Below, in pieces: positions 1 to 11,788 of a DNA stretch of 64,000 nucleotides. The DNA comes from Cyrtodaria siliqua (Eukaryota; Mollusca; Bivalvia; Adapedonta; Hiatellidae), in assembly GCA_037043455.1 (NCBI GenBank), contig JAWPHD010011512.1, forward strand, positions 19,232 through 83,231. Reading direction: 5' to 3'. How positions within the stretch are numbered: position 1 is the first letter of the stretch; every line of letters begins with the position of its first letter. The position numbers were made by a program, and so were the translations under genes. The notes below the pieces were generated by a model that had not been told where the DNA came from, ran no database searches, and saw nothing but the letters and a program-made list of their open reading frames with translations.

Positions 1-379
1 AACGGTTTATTCTGTCTTGCAGTTTTGCTCTGTCTTCTGAAAAAGTCATTGAATAATTTCTTTGTAGCTTTCTAGGCTTTTACTTATATTGTCTATTAAT
101 ACTGCCTTGTTCGTTAGAGAATAGTTCTTGGCGGGGATTTTTTTATTTTCACCGCCCCGTTTCATTGGGATGACAGTAGGGTAAGTGTGAGGTTTGTTCA
201 CCCTAGAACCTGGTTTAAACCTCCAGCGGCCTTTTTTGCCACTGACCGTTCCAAGGCAGTAGCCCTATTGTTGGCCGTTTTTGTGTTTGTGACGTCGTAT
301 GCCTTTATTCTTTGTTGGCATTGCCATTCATGTTTGTCCTTTTGCGTGTTTTTGGGTATGCTGTGTTCTGTGAAAGCTG
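1..379 (+). mobile_element. Naiad (Penelope-like) 3' UTR tail fragment, part 1
   Basis: Plus-strand copy of the 3' untranslated tail of the Naiad retroelement described at 33-43 kb. It shares the blocks 'gccttgtt.gttagaga', 'ggcggggatttttttatttt', 'gggatgacagtagggtaagtg', 'ccactgaccgttccaaggc' and 'gtgttctgtgaaagct' with the reverse complement of 33.2-33.5 kb. The copy is cut by the window edge and interrupted by a SINE at 380; its continuation ('gctgcatttcctgttcgac') resumes at 768. No coding part is present. Confidence 0.8.
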
Positions 380-755
380 TATGTGTGTGTGTGTATTTCT
401 AAGGATTATAGTCCCTCCACCTACGACAGGTGTCCTACCCGACGATTATAGGCACAATGTCTGGACTTTTATCTGTGTGTTGTTGTGTGATGTGATGATA
501 TATCTACTTGAAGCAGCGAACTCAATGGTTTCTTTATAGTGCTGCCACACTGGAATACCACGCCGTAGTAGACATGATACCCCCACCCACCCAGTCACAT
601 TATTCTGACACTGGTCAATCAGTCGTAGCACTACCCATTATTTGCTCGTCAAGCAAGGGTTACAAGTGATTACTCCATTTTTAAAGTCTTTGGTATGAAG
701 CGGTCAGGGGACTCGAACCCACGACCTCCCGAATGCAAGGCGGACGCTATAACCA
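380..755 (-). mobile_element. tRNA-derived SINE with 12-bp target-site duplication
   Basis: Read on the minus strand, a tRNA-like head lies at about 690-755 (A-box-like 'gtggttatagcg', B-box 'gggttcgagtcccc'). It is followed by a body containing 'gtcagaataatgtgactggg' and 'ggcagcactataaag', a central domain I associate with bivalve SINEs (name not certain). The element is flanked by perfect 12-bp direct repeats 'ctgtgaaagctg' at 368-379 and 756-767, which rejoin the Naiad tail if the SINE is removed. This is a clean retroposition event, younger than the Naiad tail it sits in. Confidence 0.85.
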
Positions 756-829
756 CTGTGAAAGCTGCATTTCCTGTTCGACTTTTATACTTATTTTTAT
801 TTTTATATTCAGATATACATGATCATCTT

Positions 830-1015
830 CATGCTTTACTTTTATGCCTACTCATTCTGCATAGTTTGTTAGAGACTATAGCCTGGTGGGGATTTCTTTA
901 TTTACCAGTTCAGCTGGGTTGACAATAGGGCAAGAGTGAGGTTTGATGCTTCCGAGAGCCTGGCTTAAACCCCAGCGGCATTTGTATTGACCCTTTCAAG
1001 GCTGTACCCGGTATT
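830..1015 (+). mobile_element. Second Naiad 3' tail fragment
   Basis: A diverged repeat of the same 3' tail follows head-to-tail after the first ('gttagagactatag', 'tggggatttctttattta', 'ttgacaatagggcaagagtgag', 'aaccccagcggca'). Tandem partial copies are typical of Penelope-like insertions. No coding sequence is present. Confidence 0.65.
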
Positions 1016-2524
1016 TTTAAGGTTTCGCAAACTTTGTTTATATTTTCCATGTGAATGTTGTTTGTTTTGAAAATGATACAAACCTTTAGTATTGCAACGC
1101 ATTCATGCTTAGTGATTGGCCCTTCTGTTGTCAGTCACTACACTTCACTCTCCTCTTGTGCGTTTACTGGACAACATTGTGAGACTCTTTGAATGCATCT
1201 TTTGAAACCCTGAAAAAGGGAGGTAGGTACATGAACTTGCGTTCTTCAGATCATTTGTGTCGTATCCTAGAATGGATTTCTATTTGACTGCAACTGCTGT
1301 GGTTATTTGCTACAATTCTTGATATTTCTTTTTAATTATGTATTTGTATATGTCTTTACATCAACATTGAAGTGTAAACTTGTCTTCACCACTATATGTG
1401 GTGTGTATTTTCTTGCCCATTGAATATTTAACTTGCCCATTTGATTCTGTGGTATAGAGCGGACATATGGTGCCATTGCGTTTGCGTCTTTTACAACGGT
1501 TATAATCACTATTGTATTACAAGTTAAATCAATTATTCTAAACTTGTAGAACAATTTAAATACTGTTTATTCCAACATGAATCTATCATGTTTTTGATGG
1601 ATATACATTTAATTCATTTTTAATGTGCAAATTTTTATTTTATTTTCAAACTGTTGTCTGATCTACCCAGTTGGAATAATGAAACGTTTATTTTTCTATT
1701 CTAATTTGCATTGATTTAAATGGAAATACAATGTACAATTATCTTGTACATTTCTCTAAAGGCTGGCTTATTTCATCAAAACTATTATATGTATTACAAA
1801 GTGTAGCATGTATACTAAATGTAAAACATAAATTTAGGAATTGATTGTAGGAGGTTTCAGTAAATTTTAAGGTATACATTAAATGGTGTTTACATGCAAT
1901 GCAATGAGATTATAACAATGTGTAAAGAGAATTATGGAAAACACTGATAAGGCAAGTGGGCGTGTATGTGTGTGTGTGTGCGTGTGAGCCCCACGCCCCA
2001 TTTACTTTAGGTATACACCCACACGCCTTATAGGTAACTGTAAATCACTCTTAGACATACAATTGCTTGGGCAAATGTTGGTATTATTATTTTGTTTCAG
2101 TTGACGAGGCTCTCTCAATACAGCCTTTGTGTGAATCCAACAGAATAAATTATAAAAGCAGGTGTTTTATTAGTTGTGTTTTGGTGTGTGTGTTTTCTTC
2201 AAAAAAAAACACAAAGTTTTGTATTTAGTACAGCTTATTAATTTGCTTCTTTGTTTCTTCATAAAAGTAAAGTTTGAAGTATTATATACTTCTATACGCT
2301 AGATATTGTTCAATATACAAATGCTTTTCAGATAGAAAACTTTACTCGGGCCTCAGTTTATATACATGAGCTAATCGGTGATGTAGCATGTTAGCAGTAA
2401 ATATGCAAGCTTTCCATGCCTTTTCATTGATTCATTTAACGCTGAGAAAAAGGTCCTTAAGGATGAAACTGGATTTAAGAAAGTCATACATTCCCTGTGG
2501 GATGTAAAGATAACAATATTGATA
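1016..2524. other. Non-coding, no recognisable gene
   Basis: AT-rich sequence with no long open frame. A short (TG)n tract lies near 1960-1985, flanked by a weak imperfect inverted repeat (1950-2035, 'aaggcaagtgggcgtgt' against 'acacgcctta'). I see nothing else. Confidence 0.6.
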
Positions 2525-2780
2525 TCCACTGACCGTTCCAAGGCGGCAGGCCTAATGTCAACCCTTGTGTGTTTGTGATGTCTCAATCACACCGAGACAG
2601 CAATATTTCGTATTTATCGTGTTCGACCGTTTCCAAATCTACACTTTCATACTGTTATCTTGTCTTTTATTCATCTTTATATACAGGTGTTCTTTGTATC
2701 TTTGTGTGTTTGTGGTTGACTGTCGTCCATGAATGCTACTTTTTCTCCGATTTAATATCTACTTTCACGTGGATAAGAAT
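2525..2780 (+). mobile_element. Mosaic of Naiad tail and LTR-like end
   Basis: 2525-2578 matches the Naiad tail ('actgaccgttccaaggcggc', 'tgtcaaccctt.tgtgtttgtga'). 2579-2655 matches the end of the 620-bp LTR-like repeat at 10.9 kb ('tctcaatca.accgaga', 'caatatttcgtat'). 2690-2775 returns to the extreme Naiad tail ('gtgtttgtggttgactgtcg'). The mosaic suggests insertion of one element into the other followed by decay. Confidence 0.6.
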
Positions 2781-3449
2781 AGTACGATTATCATGATTTT
2801 AACATGCGTCAGATATTAACATGCGTCAGATCAAAGTACACAGTAAAACTTTATTATATTGATATGTATATAAATAAAATGTACTGGGCCTTTCTGAACA
2901 GAAACACAGCTGAAATTATTTACTATACCGTCCATCACTGGAAAAGTCATTTTCTTGAAGAAAAAACATTGATAACAGAACAATTTGTAAAATAAAAATA
3001 ATAAGATAAAACGTCGATCACGATGTGTTTTTGTAGCTATTACAATATTACCATGTGTTCCTTTAACGCAATCCCAAATGACAGTTAAATGAGAAGTAGA
3101 CAACAGTTAAGCATACAGAATGCAAAAACAAAATCATCTTCATTACTGAAATATGCAAAACAGTTTAAGCCTTGTATTGTAAGGTAATACGCGCTGTCGA
3201 CATTTGTCTGTGACAGATAACTAGTGTTTATATCGAAAAGTTATTACATCAATTCTAGAGTCTTATAGTTCTATAATTATGTAAATAACTCGGAATTCCT
3301 TATAGCTAGGGACAAACACCCAGCTTTTAGGACCCAATCTAGACACGCCGGAAAAAAGCAAAAAACATTCCTCAAATGTGTGTTTTATATTTCTCCATAT
3401 TTTTATAGGGGTCCCCAAAAGTTCGTAAATCCCTAAATCTATTTTTAAC

Positions 3450-3760
3450 AAAATAACAAAAACTGCTGATTTCTGGAATAATTCAATAAAAATATATTTT
3501 AAATGTTTATTCATTTAATAACAAAAACTGCTGATTTCTGGAATAATTCAATACAAATATATTTTAAATGTTTATTCATTATTTTATTTACCCATTTAAG
3601 TGAAATGGTATATTTGCATCAAATAATAAATACATAAAGGGACACATATGGGTCTTTTGATTGAATGAATGGGTCACTGGTAAAATATGGAAAAAAACAA
3701 GTAAAGAAACACACTAAAACTGGTAATTTCTGGAATAGTTCAATAAAACATTATTTCTTA
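3450..3760. repeat. 65-bp direct duplication plus a diverged third copy
   Basis: 'aacaaaaactgctgatttc' with its following ~45 bases occurs twice back to back (3450-3515, 3517-3580). A diverged relative ('taatttctggaatagttcaa') lies near 3720. The surrounding DNA is non-coding. Confidence 0.7.
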
Positions 3761-3934
3761 GCATATCTTTTATTTTCTTTTACCTTATTAGGTATAATGA
3801 TATTTTATACATTTCATCTTATTTTTAAAAGGGTCCCCACAAGATCGTGAATCCCTAAATGCATTTTTTGGGGTCAAAATGTTGGAAAAACAACTACAAA
3901 TAAGTATAAAAGTCGAACAGAAAATGCAGCTTTC

Positions 3935-5905
3935 ATACAACACTAAAAGGGTTGACAATGGGGCTACCGCCTTGGAACGGTCAGTGGCAAAAAAGGAAGC
4001 TGGGGGTTAAAAGCGGGTTATGTCATTCAAATAAAACGGGACAGTGTAAATAAAGAAATCCCCGTCATGAACTATTCTCTAACCAACAAGGCAGCATTAG
4101 TAGGCAATATCAGTAAAACACAAATATGCACGTGCATATATAATAATACAAAGAAGCAATAGCCTAGAAAGTCACAAAGAAAATACTCAATGACTTGGCA
4201 GATGCCAGAGCAACAAGAAAACAAACCATTAAGGGCATGACAAGACAAGACTGCAGACAAACATCAAACGTCACCGTCCTTTTGGACTTTAGGTTTACGT
4301 CATCATAGGGTACACAGCCTGTCCGGTCATCGCACAATTAAAGAGGAAAGCATAGTGGCGAACTGTAAATGGGTCCACCACCAAGCAAAATGATAGGGTC
4401 GTAACCTCACGTCACCATAGAAGTCAGAATGTGATAGTCATTGTCGCAGAAGAGTTCTTAAATTTCTTTTATATTTAGAAAGAAGATCAGGGTTACGATA
4501 ATAAAATGTTGCAGTTTATGGTAACGGTAACCCTGATGGATTAACCTTTTAGTTATACAAAGATTACGAATATTAAAGTCCTCAACTCGAGTACAAGCTC
4601 TACAAAAAGGAATAAGTTGAGACACATAGACCCCAAGAAGTTGCTCGGGGAACATCCCATCTAAATGGCGATAATTAACAATATCAAAATTAAAAGCATC
4701 TCTCTTGCATATATGTTGCTAATTATTTCACCATTTTCAATGGAGAGATGTAAACCAAAAAAAAAAGAGTTATTTTTAGAAATATTAGCTTTGTTAAGTT
4801 GAGGTTTTTTAGGGTATATATTATTAACCATAATAGAAAAGAAAGGGTTGTCAGTGTTTAATATGTCATCCAGATACCGAGAGGTGCCGTTAAAGGCCTC
4901 AATAATATATTCCTGGGTATCTGGTGAAAGACTCAACATGAATTCTCTTTCATAGAAATATTAAAACAAATCTGCGACAAGTGGTGCACAGTTCGTACCC
5001 ATAGGGATACCAACACTTTGTCTATAAACATGACAAACACATTATCTAATAGGAAGATGAGTGCAAGTCCACATAGTATAATTGTCTAAACTGAAGTTAG
5101 TTAAGAACGCTTTAATATTATTACAGGCCATGTAGTATTTTCCCTAGTGAAAGATTTATTTGAATAATAGCAATAAGCTTGTCTTTGATAAGGTGATTTG
5201 GTAAGGTTGTATATAGTGTAGAGAAGTCATAAGTGCTAATAGATGTAACTTAACCTTTATTGCATTGAATTAAGAACGTCTCCGATTTTTTTATAGACCA
5301 AAACAAATTAATCCTTGAGTTTTCATAACTTTTAGCACAATATAGTTTAACGTGATCTTTAATGGCAGTAATACAAGATAAAACATTGACGTAATGTAAG
5401 CGTCACACAAAAAATACATTATTAGTTGCTTTATCAGCAGGAACTAGAACAAATTTATTATGAAATTCTTGAATTCCCGATTTTAAATTACGAAAGGAAA
5501 ACCTAGGTCTTTGAGGAAGTAAAGAGGGGTTAGCATTCTAAGCATTAATATGTGTATCTATAATTTTACAAATTGACTTTTTCCAAGTAGAAAGAGAGTT
5601 TGGGTCCGCATGTTCTCTACGACACTATTTTATACTAAAATCCTCAATGGATTGGGCAATCTAAACACGACGGGCATTACAATCGATAGTTGAAGGTAAT
5701 CTATACTTAGGACCTTTCGACAACAGATGCCGAATACGTTTATCAAGAATACCAACATTACAGGTGATGACATGACCTGCTGGAGCATAGCAAAATATTG
5801 TTGTGTTACATTCACATTCCTTAGGCGTGTTATTTACTATATCAAGGTCATAAACTACTTTGATGTAGTTGGAAATATTATTTCTAATATGTTTTAATGC
5901 ATGTA
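3935..5905 (-). pseudogene. 5'-truncated Naiad Penelope-like retroelement copy (RT + 3' UTR)
   Basis: The 3' UTR (3935-4437) is followed, reading leftward from 5905, by diverged coding sequence: the CxC motif (near 5810, 'ECEC'), the 'LVPADKA' block, RT remnants with the 'RYLDDIL' catalytic block (about 4870-4890), and the C-terminal 'RACTRVEDFNIRNLC' region (4560-4610). Several frameshifts and stops are present, so the copy is dead. It is useful as a comparison: the UGA that replaces Cys before 'RLHYV' (5403-5405) is the same as in the long copy at 41.4 kb, whereas the UGA at 41614 there is TGG (Trp) here. The 5' end stops in the minisatellite at 5.92 kb. Confidence 0.85.
4255..4324 (-). promoter_or_regulatory. 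SECIS-like RNA hairpin in Naiad 3' UTR (copy 1)
   Basis: Read on the minus strand: helix I (GGACAGGC with GUUUGUCU), AUGAU quartet side, helix II (GACGU.. with ..GACGUU), an AAA bulge 12 nt after the UGA, an apical mini-hairpin GUCC-AAAA-GGAC, and the partner UGAU quartet. Compared with the copy at 33.5 kb, one helix-II pair changes from C-G to U-A on both strands, and the mini-helix is fully paired. Most differences keep the fold, as expected of a selected RNA structure. Confidence 0.7.
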
Positions 5906-5919
5906 TACCATCTTGGGTG

Positions 5920-8200
5920 CGGTCTTGCTAGTTACATGACAGGTGTGGCCTGTGCATGTATGGATATGTGTATATACAAACCTGCCGTGTCTATATGTAG
6001 CTGTGGTCTTGCATGTAACATGACAGGTATGACCTGAATCTGTGTAGGAATTTGAAGCCCGCTACTCTAGGTTCTTTACACTGGGTTGGTGTGTACTTAC
6101 TATAGCATTACAGTTATGGCTTGTATCTGTATGAGTGTGAGCTACTTTAAGCCTTCTGATTATATATGTTCGTCTGTACAATATGTGGGTATGGTCTGAC
6201 GTGTACATTACAGGCATGGTCTGACTCTGTATGTTTGTATGTACACTATGTGGGTGTATATTTACGGATATGGTATGGTTTTTATCATTTTGAGTGCGAA
6301 TCACTTAAAGCTGTCTGAATCTATGTTTATGTATACTTAAGTATCACAAGTATGGATTGCATCTATATGAGTGTTGGTGGCTTTAATCTCACTGTACCAA
6401 TGTTCTGTACAATATGTGGTGTTACATGATATGTATGGCCTAAATATATATGAGTATGGGCTACTTGAAGACTTCTGAAGCTATTTTCTGTACAATACAT
6501 GGGTGTAAACTAATGTGTAAATTGACATGTATGGCCTATATTTGTATTAGTGTTGGGTGCTTGAAGCATTCTGACTCTCTGTTCCATACAGTACTTGGGT
6601 ACAGGCTTACATGTAACCTGATAGGACGGGCATGCACGGTCTGTATATATGTATAAGTGTTGGTAACTTGAAGCCTACTGTCTCAGTGGTGTGTATAATA
6701 TGGGGTTGGGGTATTATATGTAACATGACAGGACAGGTCTGTATCTGAATGAGTGTGGGGAACTTGAAGCCTTCTGTATCTACAACATGTTCTTTACAAT
6801 GTAGGTAGGTTGAAGCCCGCTTCCTCTTGGTTCTGTACAATTTGTGAGTGTATACTTAAGTGTAACATAACACGTATGATCTGTATCTGTTTGGGTGTGG
6901 GCAGCTTGAAGCCTTCTGCTTCTATGTTCCGTATAATTTGTGGCTCTATACTTACGTGTAACATAACAGTTATGACATGTATCTGTATGAGCTAGCTAGC
7001 TGGAAGCCCGCTGCCTCTACGTTCTGTACAATATGTGTTAGCGCGCAACTTGAAGCCTTCTGCATCTGTGTTCTTTATATGTGTTATTATGACATGTATG
7101 GCGAGCATCTGTTTGGGTGTGGGCAACTTGAAGCTTTAAGCTCACTGCCTATTTGTTTCGTACACTATGTGGGTATATGCATATGTCTTAACTGATAGGT
7201 ATGACCTATATCTGAGCCCGATACTTATATTTAGTTATCAGTGGTACATTTTCAATTTATTTTGTTTTCTTACTTAATTTTTGATTCTGTGGTTCCACTA
7301 CTCCGGCCGATAAAAGGCTCTGGGTATCGTTTAACCACTTATAGGATATGTTGTCTGCTTTTTAATTTAGTCTTTTGACTGTTACTTGTGATACGCAGGC
7401 TTCATAACCGCTGCTCCCAACTAAATTCCATTATGTTTATTTCGCTCTTCGGTGCATTTAATTTTATTAGATAGTGGGACCATACGCCGTACGACATGGG
7501 GAAGCAAATAACTCCATGTCCACCGCCGTATGCATGCCATCTTCGGGATGGTTAACATTGTGTGCTATTGATTTTATGAATATTGAGTTCTGCTCAACCC
7601 GGGGCTAGAGGGCGTGAGCGGTAGCAAGCATATTTCACTACCGCTCATGAACAGTCTCAATCAAACCGAGACTGCAATATTTCGTATGTGTCGTGCTCGG
7701 CCGTTTCCAAAGGTCCATTATCATACTCTTTTTTTTTAGGACAACTTGAAGGAAGCCCACTGTCACTAATTTCCTTTGAACAATATGTGGGTATATACTT
7801 TTTTGTAAAAAGACAGGTATGGCCAGTATTTGAAGGAGGGTGGGTAAATTGAAGCACACTGCCTCTACGTTACATACATGTACGTAGGTATAGGCAACTT
7901 GAAGCTTTCTGCATCTATGTTTCGTGCAATCGGTAGGCATTCTAACTTGTTAACATGACATGTATGGCTGTTTGTGTGACTTGAAGACACTGTTTCTGTG
8001 TTCCGTACAATACATGGGATATATCCGTACATGTAACATAAAAGGTAATGGCCTGTATCTGTATGGGTGTGGGTAATTTGAGCCACCTTCCTCTATGTTC
8101 TGAACGCTCGTATATGTTACATAAGTATGGCCTGTACGAGACTGTATGGTTGTGGGCAACTTGAAGACAGTTGTCCTATGTGGGTGAATACCTAAATTAC
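5920..8200. repeat. ~95-bp minisatellite array (split)
   Basis: More than 20 diverged units share 'taacatgacaggtatggcc', 'tgtatctgtatgagtgtggg', 'aacttgaagccttctg' and 'tctgtacaatatgtgggt'. The array is interrupted at about 7213-7738 by an LTR-like insertion and resumes with 'acaacttgaag'. Open frames inside it are by-products of the repeat, not genes. Confidence 0.85.
7213..7738 (+). mobile_element. LTR-like element inserted in the minisatellite
   Basis: It starts at 'gagcccgatacttatattta' and ends after 'tttccaaaggtccattatc' plus a T-run, matching the two tandem units at 9.8-10.95 kb closely. Minisatellite sequence borders both sides. See the 9759-10950 entry for why an LTR is suspected. 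It has no coding capacity. Confidence 0.6.
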
Positions 8201-8284
8201 AGGTGTATCATAATGCAATCTGGAAGAATGACTTTTAATATGCTAATTAGAAGTCTTAACCTAAACAAATAACAAGTGGTGTTT

Positions 8285-8735
8285 GGGTTAAGCTATAATT
8301 AAGAATATATTGCTATATTTGCATATTGCCATATTGCCTTTTTGAAATGTGATAAACATAGTAACATTGGGTGGGGTGGGATGTGGTGGGGTGGGGTCGG
8401 GGACATTTATTATATTACAGAGCAGCTTAAAGCTAAACCAAAAATAAAATGAAACATTTCTTTGTAAATGTTTTTTGGGATTAAGCAATAATTAAGAAAA
8501 TATTGCTATATTTAAAAGCATTTGATGGCCATTTTGCAGTGTGTACTAAAAATAGTTATGGTGGAAGGGAGTGGGAGTTGGGGACAGGGGACACTTAATA
8601 TATTGCAGAGAAGCTTACATCTAAGCCAAAATCAAAATAAAACATTTCTGTGCCATAATTAACAATGTATTGCTGTATTGAAGCATTTGGACGGCGGTCA
8701 TTTTGAAACGTGCTAACAATAGTAGCATAATGACC
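8285..8735. repeat. Three imperfect ~180-bp tandem units
   Basis: Each unit has 'taattaa.aatat.ttgctat', a G-rich stretch ('gtggggtgggg', 'gggagttggggacag') and 'attgcagagaagctta' followed by 'aaaataaaa..aaacatttct'. The sequence is non-coding. Confidence 0.65.
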
Positions 8736-8872
8736 TTGGGGACCCTTTTCGATTTTCAAGTTAGATTACCATCTACTTTCACAGTAAGTTTGGTGCTTTT
8801 GTCCACTCTGTCCACATCCGACCATTTTGGTCCCTAGCTATGTTTGCCTATCAAATGTTTTGTAGTAATTTC

Positions 8873-9758
8873 TATGGTGGCCTATTTCTGCCAATAGATA
8901 CCTAGATAATTATCACGATTATTTTGCGATAGTAGCATGAATTTTCGAGCTTATAATGGATTTCCACGAAAATCTTATAAAATTTGTTAGATACAACTAC
9001 CTAGATGGTATTCTATTTCTGCCACGAGATACCTAGATAATTATCACGATTAGTTAGAGATAGTAGCATGAATGAATGAATGAATGAATGAATGAATGCA
9101 TGAATGGTGTTTTATGGCACGTCGACACATAAATAGGTCTTACTGTGAGCAAAAATCGATGAGTCATGAAAGAATAAAGTAGTAATTAAACATAATGTAA
9201 ACGTATAAAGATAAAACTATCTATAAATAAGGGACGACATGGTAGCAATATAACTACATATATATATATGAATTTTTATAGATAATAATCAATTTTCACG
9301 AAAATCTTATAAAATTTGTTAGATAAAATTATTTAAATGTCATTAACTTATTATGTTAAATGCCATGATAGTTTCTTATCACGAATAGTTCGATACCTAT
9401 CCGGTTGGGGGTAAAAGCCGTACCGTAAAGTCCGTACTATAACGAAAACTATCGAAAATGGTAGGTGCTCTGGCATGGAGATTATAATGGCCAATAGTGT
9501 CTATGAAAGTGATCAATGATATGTATAGTATTGTTTATATAATTTATGATAAAACAGATCTAAAAATAAATATATGAGGTTATAATATATATAAACAATG
9601 TTTCTATGTTGTAAACATTACAACACATTTCCCATACTGTATCGTACCGTGCAGCAACGTACATAATGTTCACTATTTATCATTCCACTTACTTTTATCA
9701 TATACATAGATGTAAAATTATTTAATAATATAAATTAAACATTACAAATAAACTTCTC
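8873..9758 (+). mobile_element. Fragments of the TATGGTGGCA TIR family
   Basis: Two start-like ends ('tatggtggcctatttctgcc' at 8873, and 'tctatttctgccacgagata' near 9010) and the internal block 'gctctggcatggagattata' (about 9465) match the complete elements at 12127 and 13795. A (GAAT)n microsatellite lies at 9070-9100, next to 'ggtgttttatggcac', which resembles the SINE tail at 54.15 kb. Confidence 0.6.
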
Positions 9759-10950
9759 CCCGCGCTTGCAATCAGTACTGTTATTCATTCGATCTTTGGA
9801 GATCGCTGAGCCCGATACTTATATTTAGTTATCGGTTGTACATTTTCAATTTCTTTTGTTTTCTTACTTAAATTTTGATTCGGTGGTTTCACTACTCCGG
9901 CCGATAAAAGGCTTTGGGTATTGTTTAACCACTTATAGGATATGTTGTCTGCTTTTTAATTTAGTCTTTTGGCTGTTACTTGTGATAGGCAGGCTTCATA
10001 ACCGCTGCGCCCAACTAAATTCCATTATGTTTATTTCGCTCTTCGGGGCATTTAATTTTATTAGATACTGGGACCATACGCCGTACGACATAGGGAAGCC
10101 ATGAACCCCATGTCCACCGCCATATGCATGCCATCTTCGGGATGGTTAAAATTTTGTACTATTGATTTTATTAATATTGAGTTCTGCTCAACCCGGGGCT
10201 AGAGGGCGTGAGCGGTAGCTAGCAGATTTCACTTCCGCTCATGAACAGTCTCAATCAAACCGAGACTGCAATATTTCGTATGTGTCGTGCTCGGCCGTTT
10301 CCAAAGGTTCATTATCATACTCTTTCTTTTATAGCACAGTGGCGTTGCTTGTGCAGTGTGGCGGCAGTAAAACATCTCCCCGCGCTTGCAATCAGTACTG
10401 TTATTCATTCGATCTTTGGAGATCGCTGAGCCCGATACTTATATTTAGTTATCGGTGGTACATTTTCAATTTCTTTTGTTTTCTTACTTAAATTTTGATT
10501 CGGTGGTTTCACTACTCCGGCCGATAAAAGGCTTTGGGTATTGTTTAACCACGTATAGGATATGTTGTCTGCTTTTTAATTTAGTCTTTTGGCTGTTACT
10601 TGTGATACGCAGGCTTCATAACCGCTGCGCCCAACTAAATGCCATTATGTTTATTTCGCTCTTCGGGGCATTTAATTTTATTAGATACTGGGACCATACG
10701 CCGTACGACATGGGGAAGCCATGCACCCCATGTCCACCGCCATATGCATGCCATCTTCGGGATGGGTAAAATTTTGTACTATTGATTTTATTAATATTGA
10801 GTTCTGCTCAACCCGGGGCTAGAGGGCGTGAGCGGTAGCTAGCATATTTCACTACCGCTCATGAACAGTCTCAATCAAACCGAGACTGCAATATTTCGTA
10901 TGTGTCGTGCTCGGCCGTTTCCAAAGGTTCATTATCATACTCTTTTTTTT
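9759..10950 (+). mobile_element. Two head-to-tail 620-bp LTR-like units
   Basis: Equivalent landmarks are exactly 620 bp apart ('ttattcattcgatctttgga' at 9781 and 10401; 'cggccgtttccaaaggttc' at 10292 and 10912). The interior shares 'gtgtggcgg', 'atctccccg.gct', 'aatcagta' and 'ctcatgaacag.c.caat.aaaccga' with sequence directly downstream of the Ty3/gypsy pol fragment at 24 kb, where a true AATAAA follows. I infer LTRs of a gypsy-like element. Terminal dinucleotides were not resolved and no protein is encoded. Confidence 0.55.
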
Positions 10951-10989
10951 AATGTATTACAACTAACTCATTAGCATACGATTAAGCCA

Positions 10990-11640
10990 AAAGTAACAAG
11001 GCAATGTTCCCTACCGGTTTGAGCCTGAAGGTTAAAGTTAATTATAGCAAAAACTTTCAAAATGTACGTGTGACCTTGAAGTTGAGGGTAGGTATCTTTT
11101 TGTTGGTTGCGACAAATTGTCACATGGTATAAACATATTTGTATATTAACATTATTAGAATCCAATGATAGATTAAGAAACTATAGCCCGGACACCAAAT
11201 TATAGCAATAACCTTCGACGTGTAAGTGTGACATTGACCTTGATGGTAAGGATCTTGCCCTTGTCACAACACATCTTCTCATTGAGGTGAACATATATAT
11301 ATAATATTATTGCAATCCAATGATATAACCCGGACACGCAGTTATAGCAATAACTTCATAGTATATGTGTGACATTGACCTTGAAGATAAGGACCTTGTT
11401 CTTAGTCGCGACACATCGTCTCATGATGGTGAACATTTGTTTATAATATTATTGAAATCCAATGATAAATATAGAAGTTATAGCCTGGACACGAAACTTT
11501 AAGCAATGAAATTCAAAGTACATGTGTGACCTTAACCTTGAAGGTAGGGACCTGGCACTTAGTCACGACACATCGTTTCATGGTGTTGAACATTTGAGTA
11601 TAATATTATTAGAATCCAATGACACCGGTAGGGGACTAAT
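10990..11640. repeat. ~145-bp tandem repeat with 'tgacctTGAAGGTA' blocks
   Basis: Four or more units share 'gttatagcccggacac', 'atgtgtgac.ttgaccttga', 'cgacacatcgtctcatg' and 'gtgaacatttg.ttataata'. Single units recur inside the TIR elements (about 12690-12850 and 14300-14480), so the array may have been amplified from them. Confidence 0.75.
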
Positions 11641-11721
11641 AATAGTATTAAATTAAAATTACGCAAATACTTAATTAAATATCCATAAACCTTTAATTGT
11701 ATTCTTAAAAGTTGCAATTAA

Positions 11722-11743
11722 CTCTGTCTGTCTGTCTGTCTGT

Positions 11744-11786
<43 letters not shown>

Positions 11787-11788
11787 TT
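11722..11788. repeat. (CTGT)n/(CTGC)n microsatellite
   Basis: Runs of tetranucleotide 'ctgt' then 'ctgc'. The same flank ('ttgtaaagttataact.ttatggaacttacgg') accompanies the tetranucleotide arrays at 12865, 14480 and 15690, so the microsatellite is an internal part of a mobile family. Confidence 0.9.

Noticed and set aside
690..755. tRNA-like sequence as a genuine tRNA gene
   Set aside because: It is the head of a SINE with target duplications; stems are imperfect. The same holds for 52399-52475, 54300-54379, 56731-56803 and 57068-57143.
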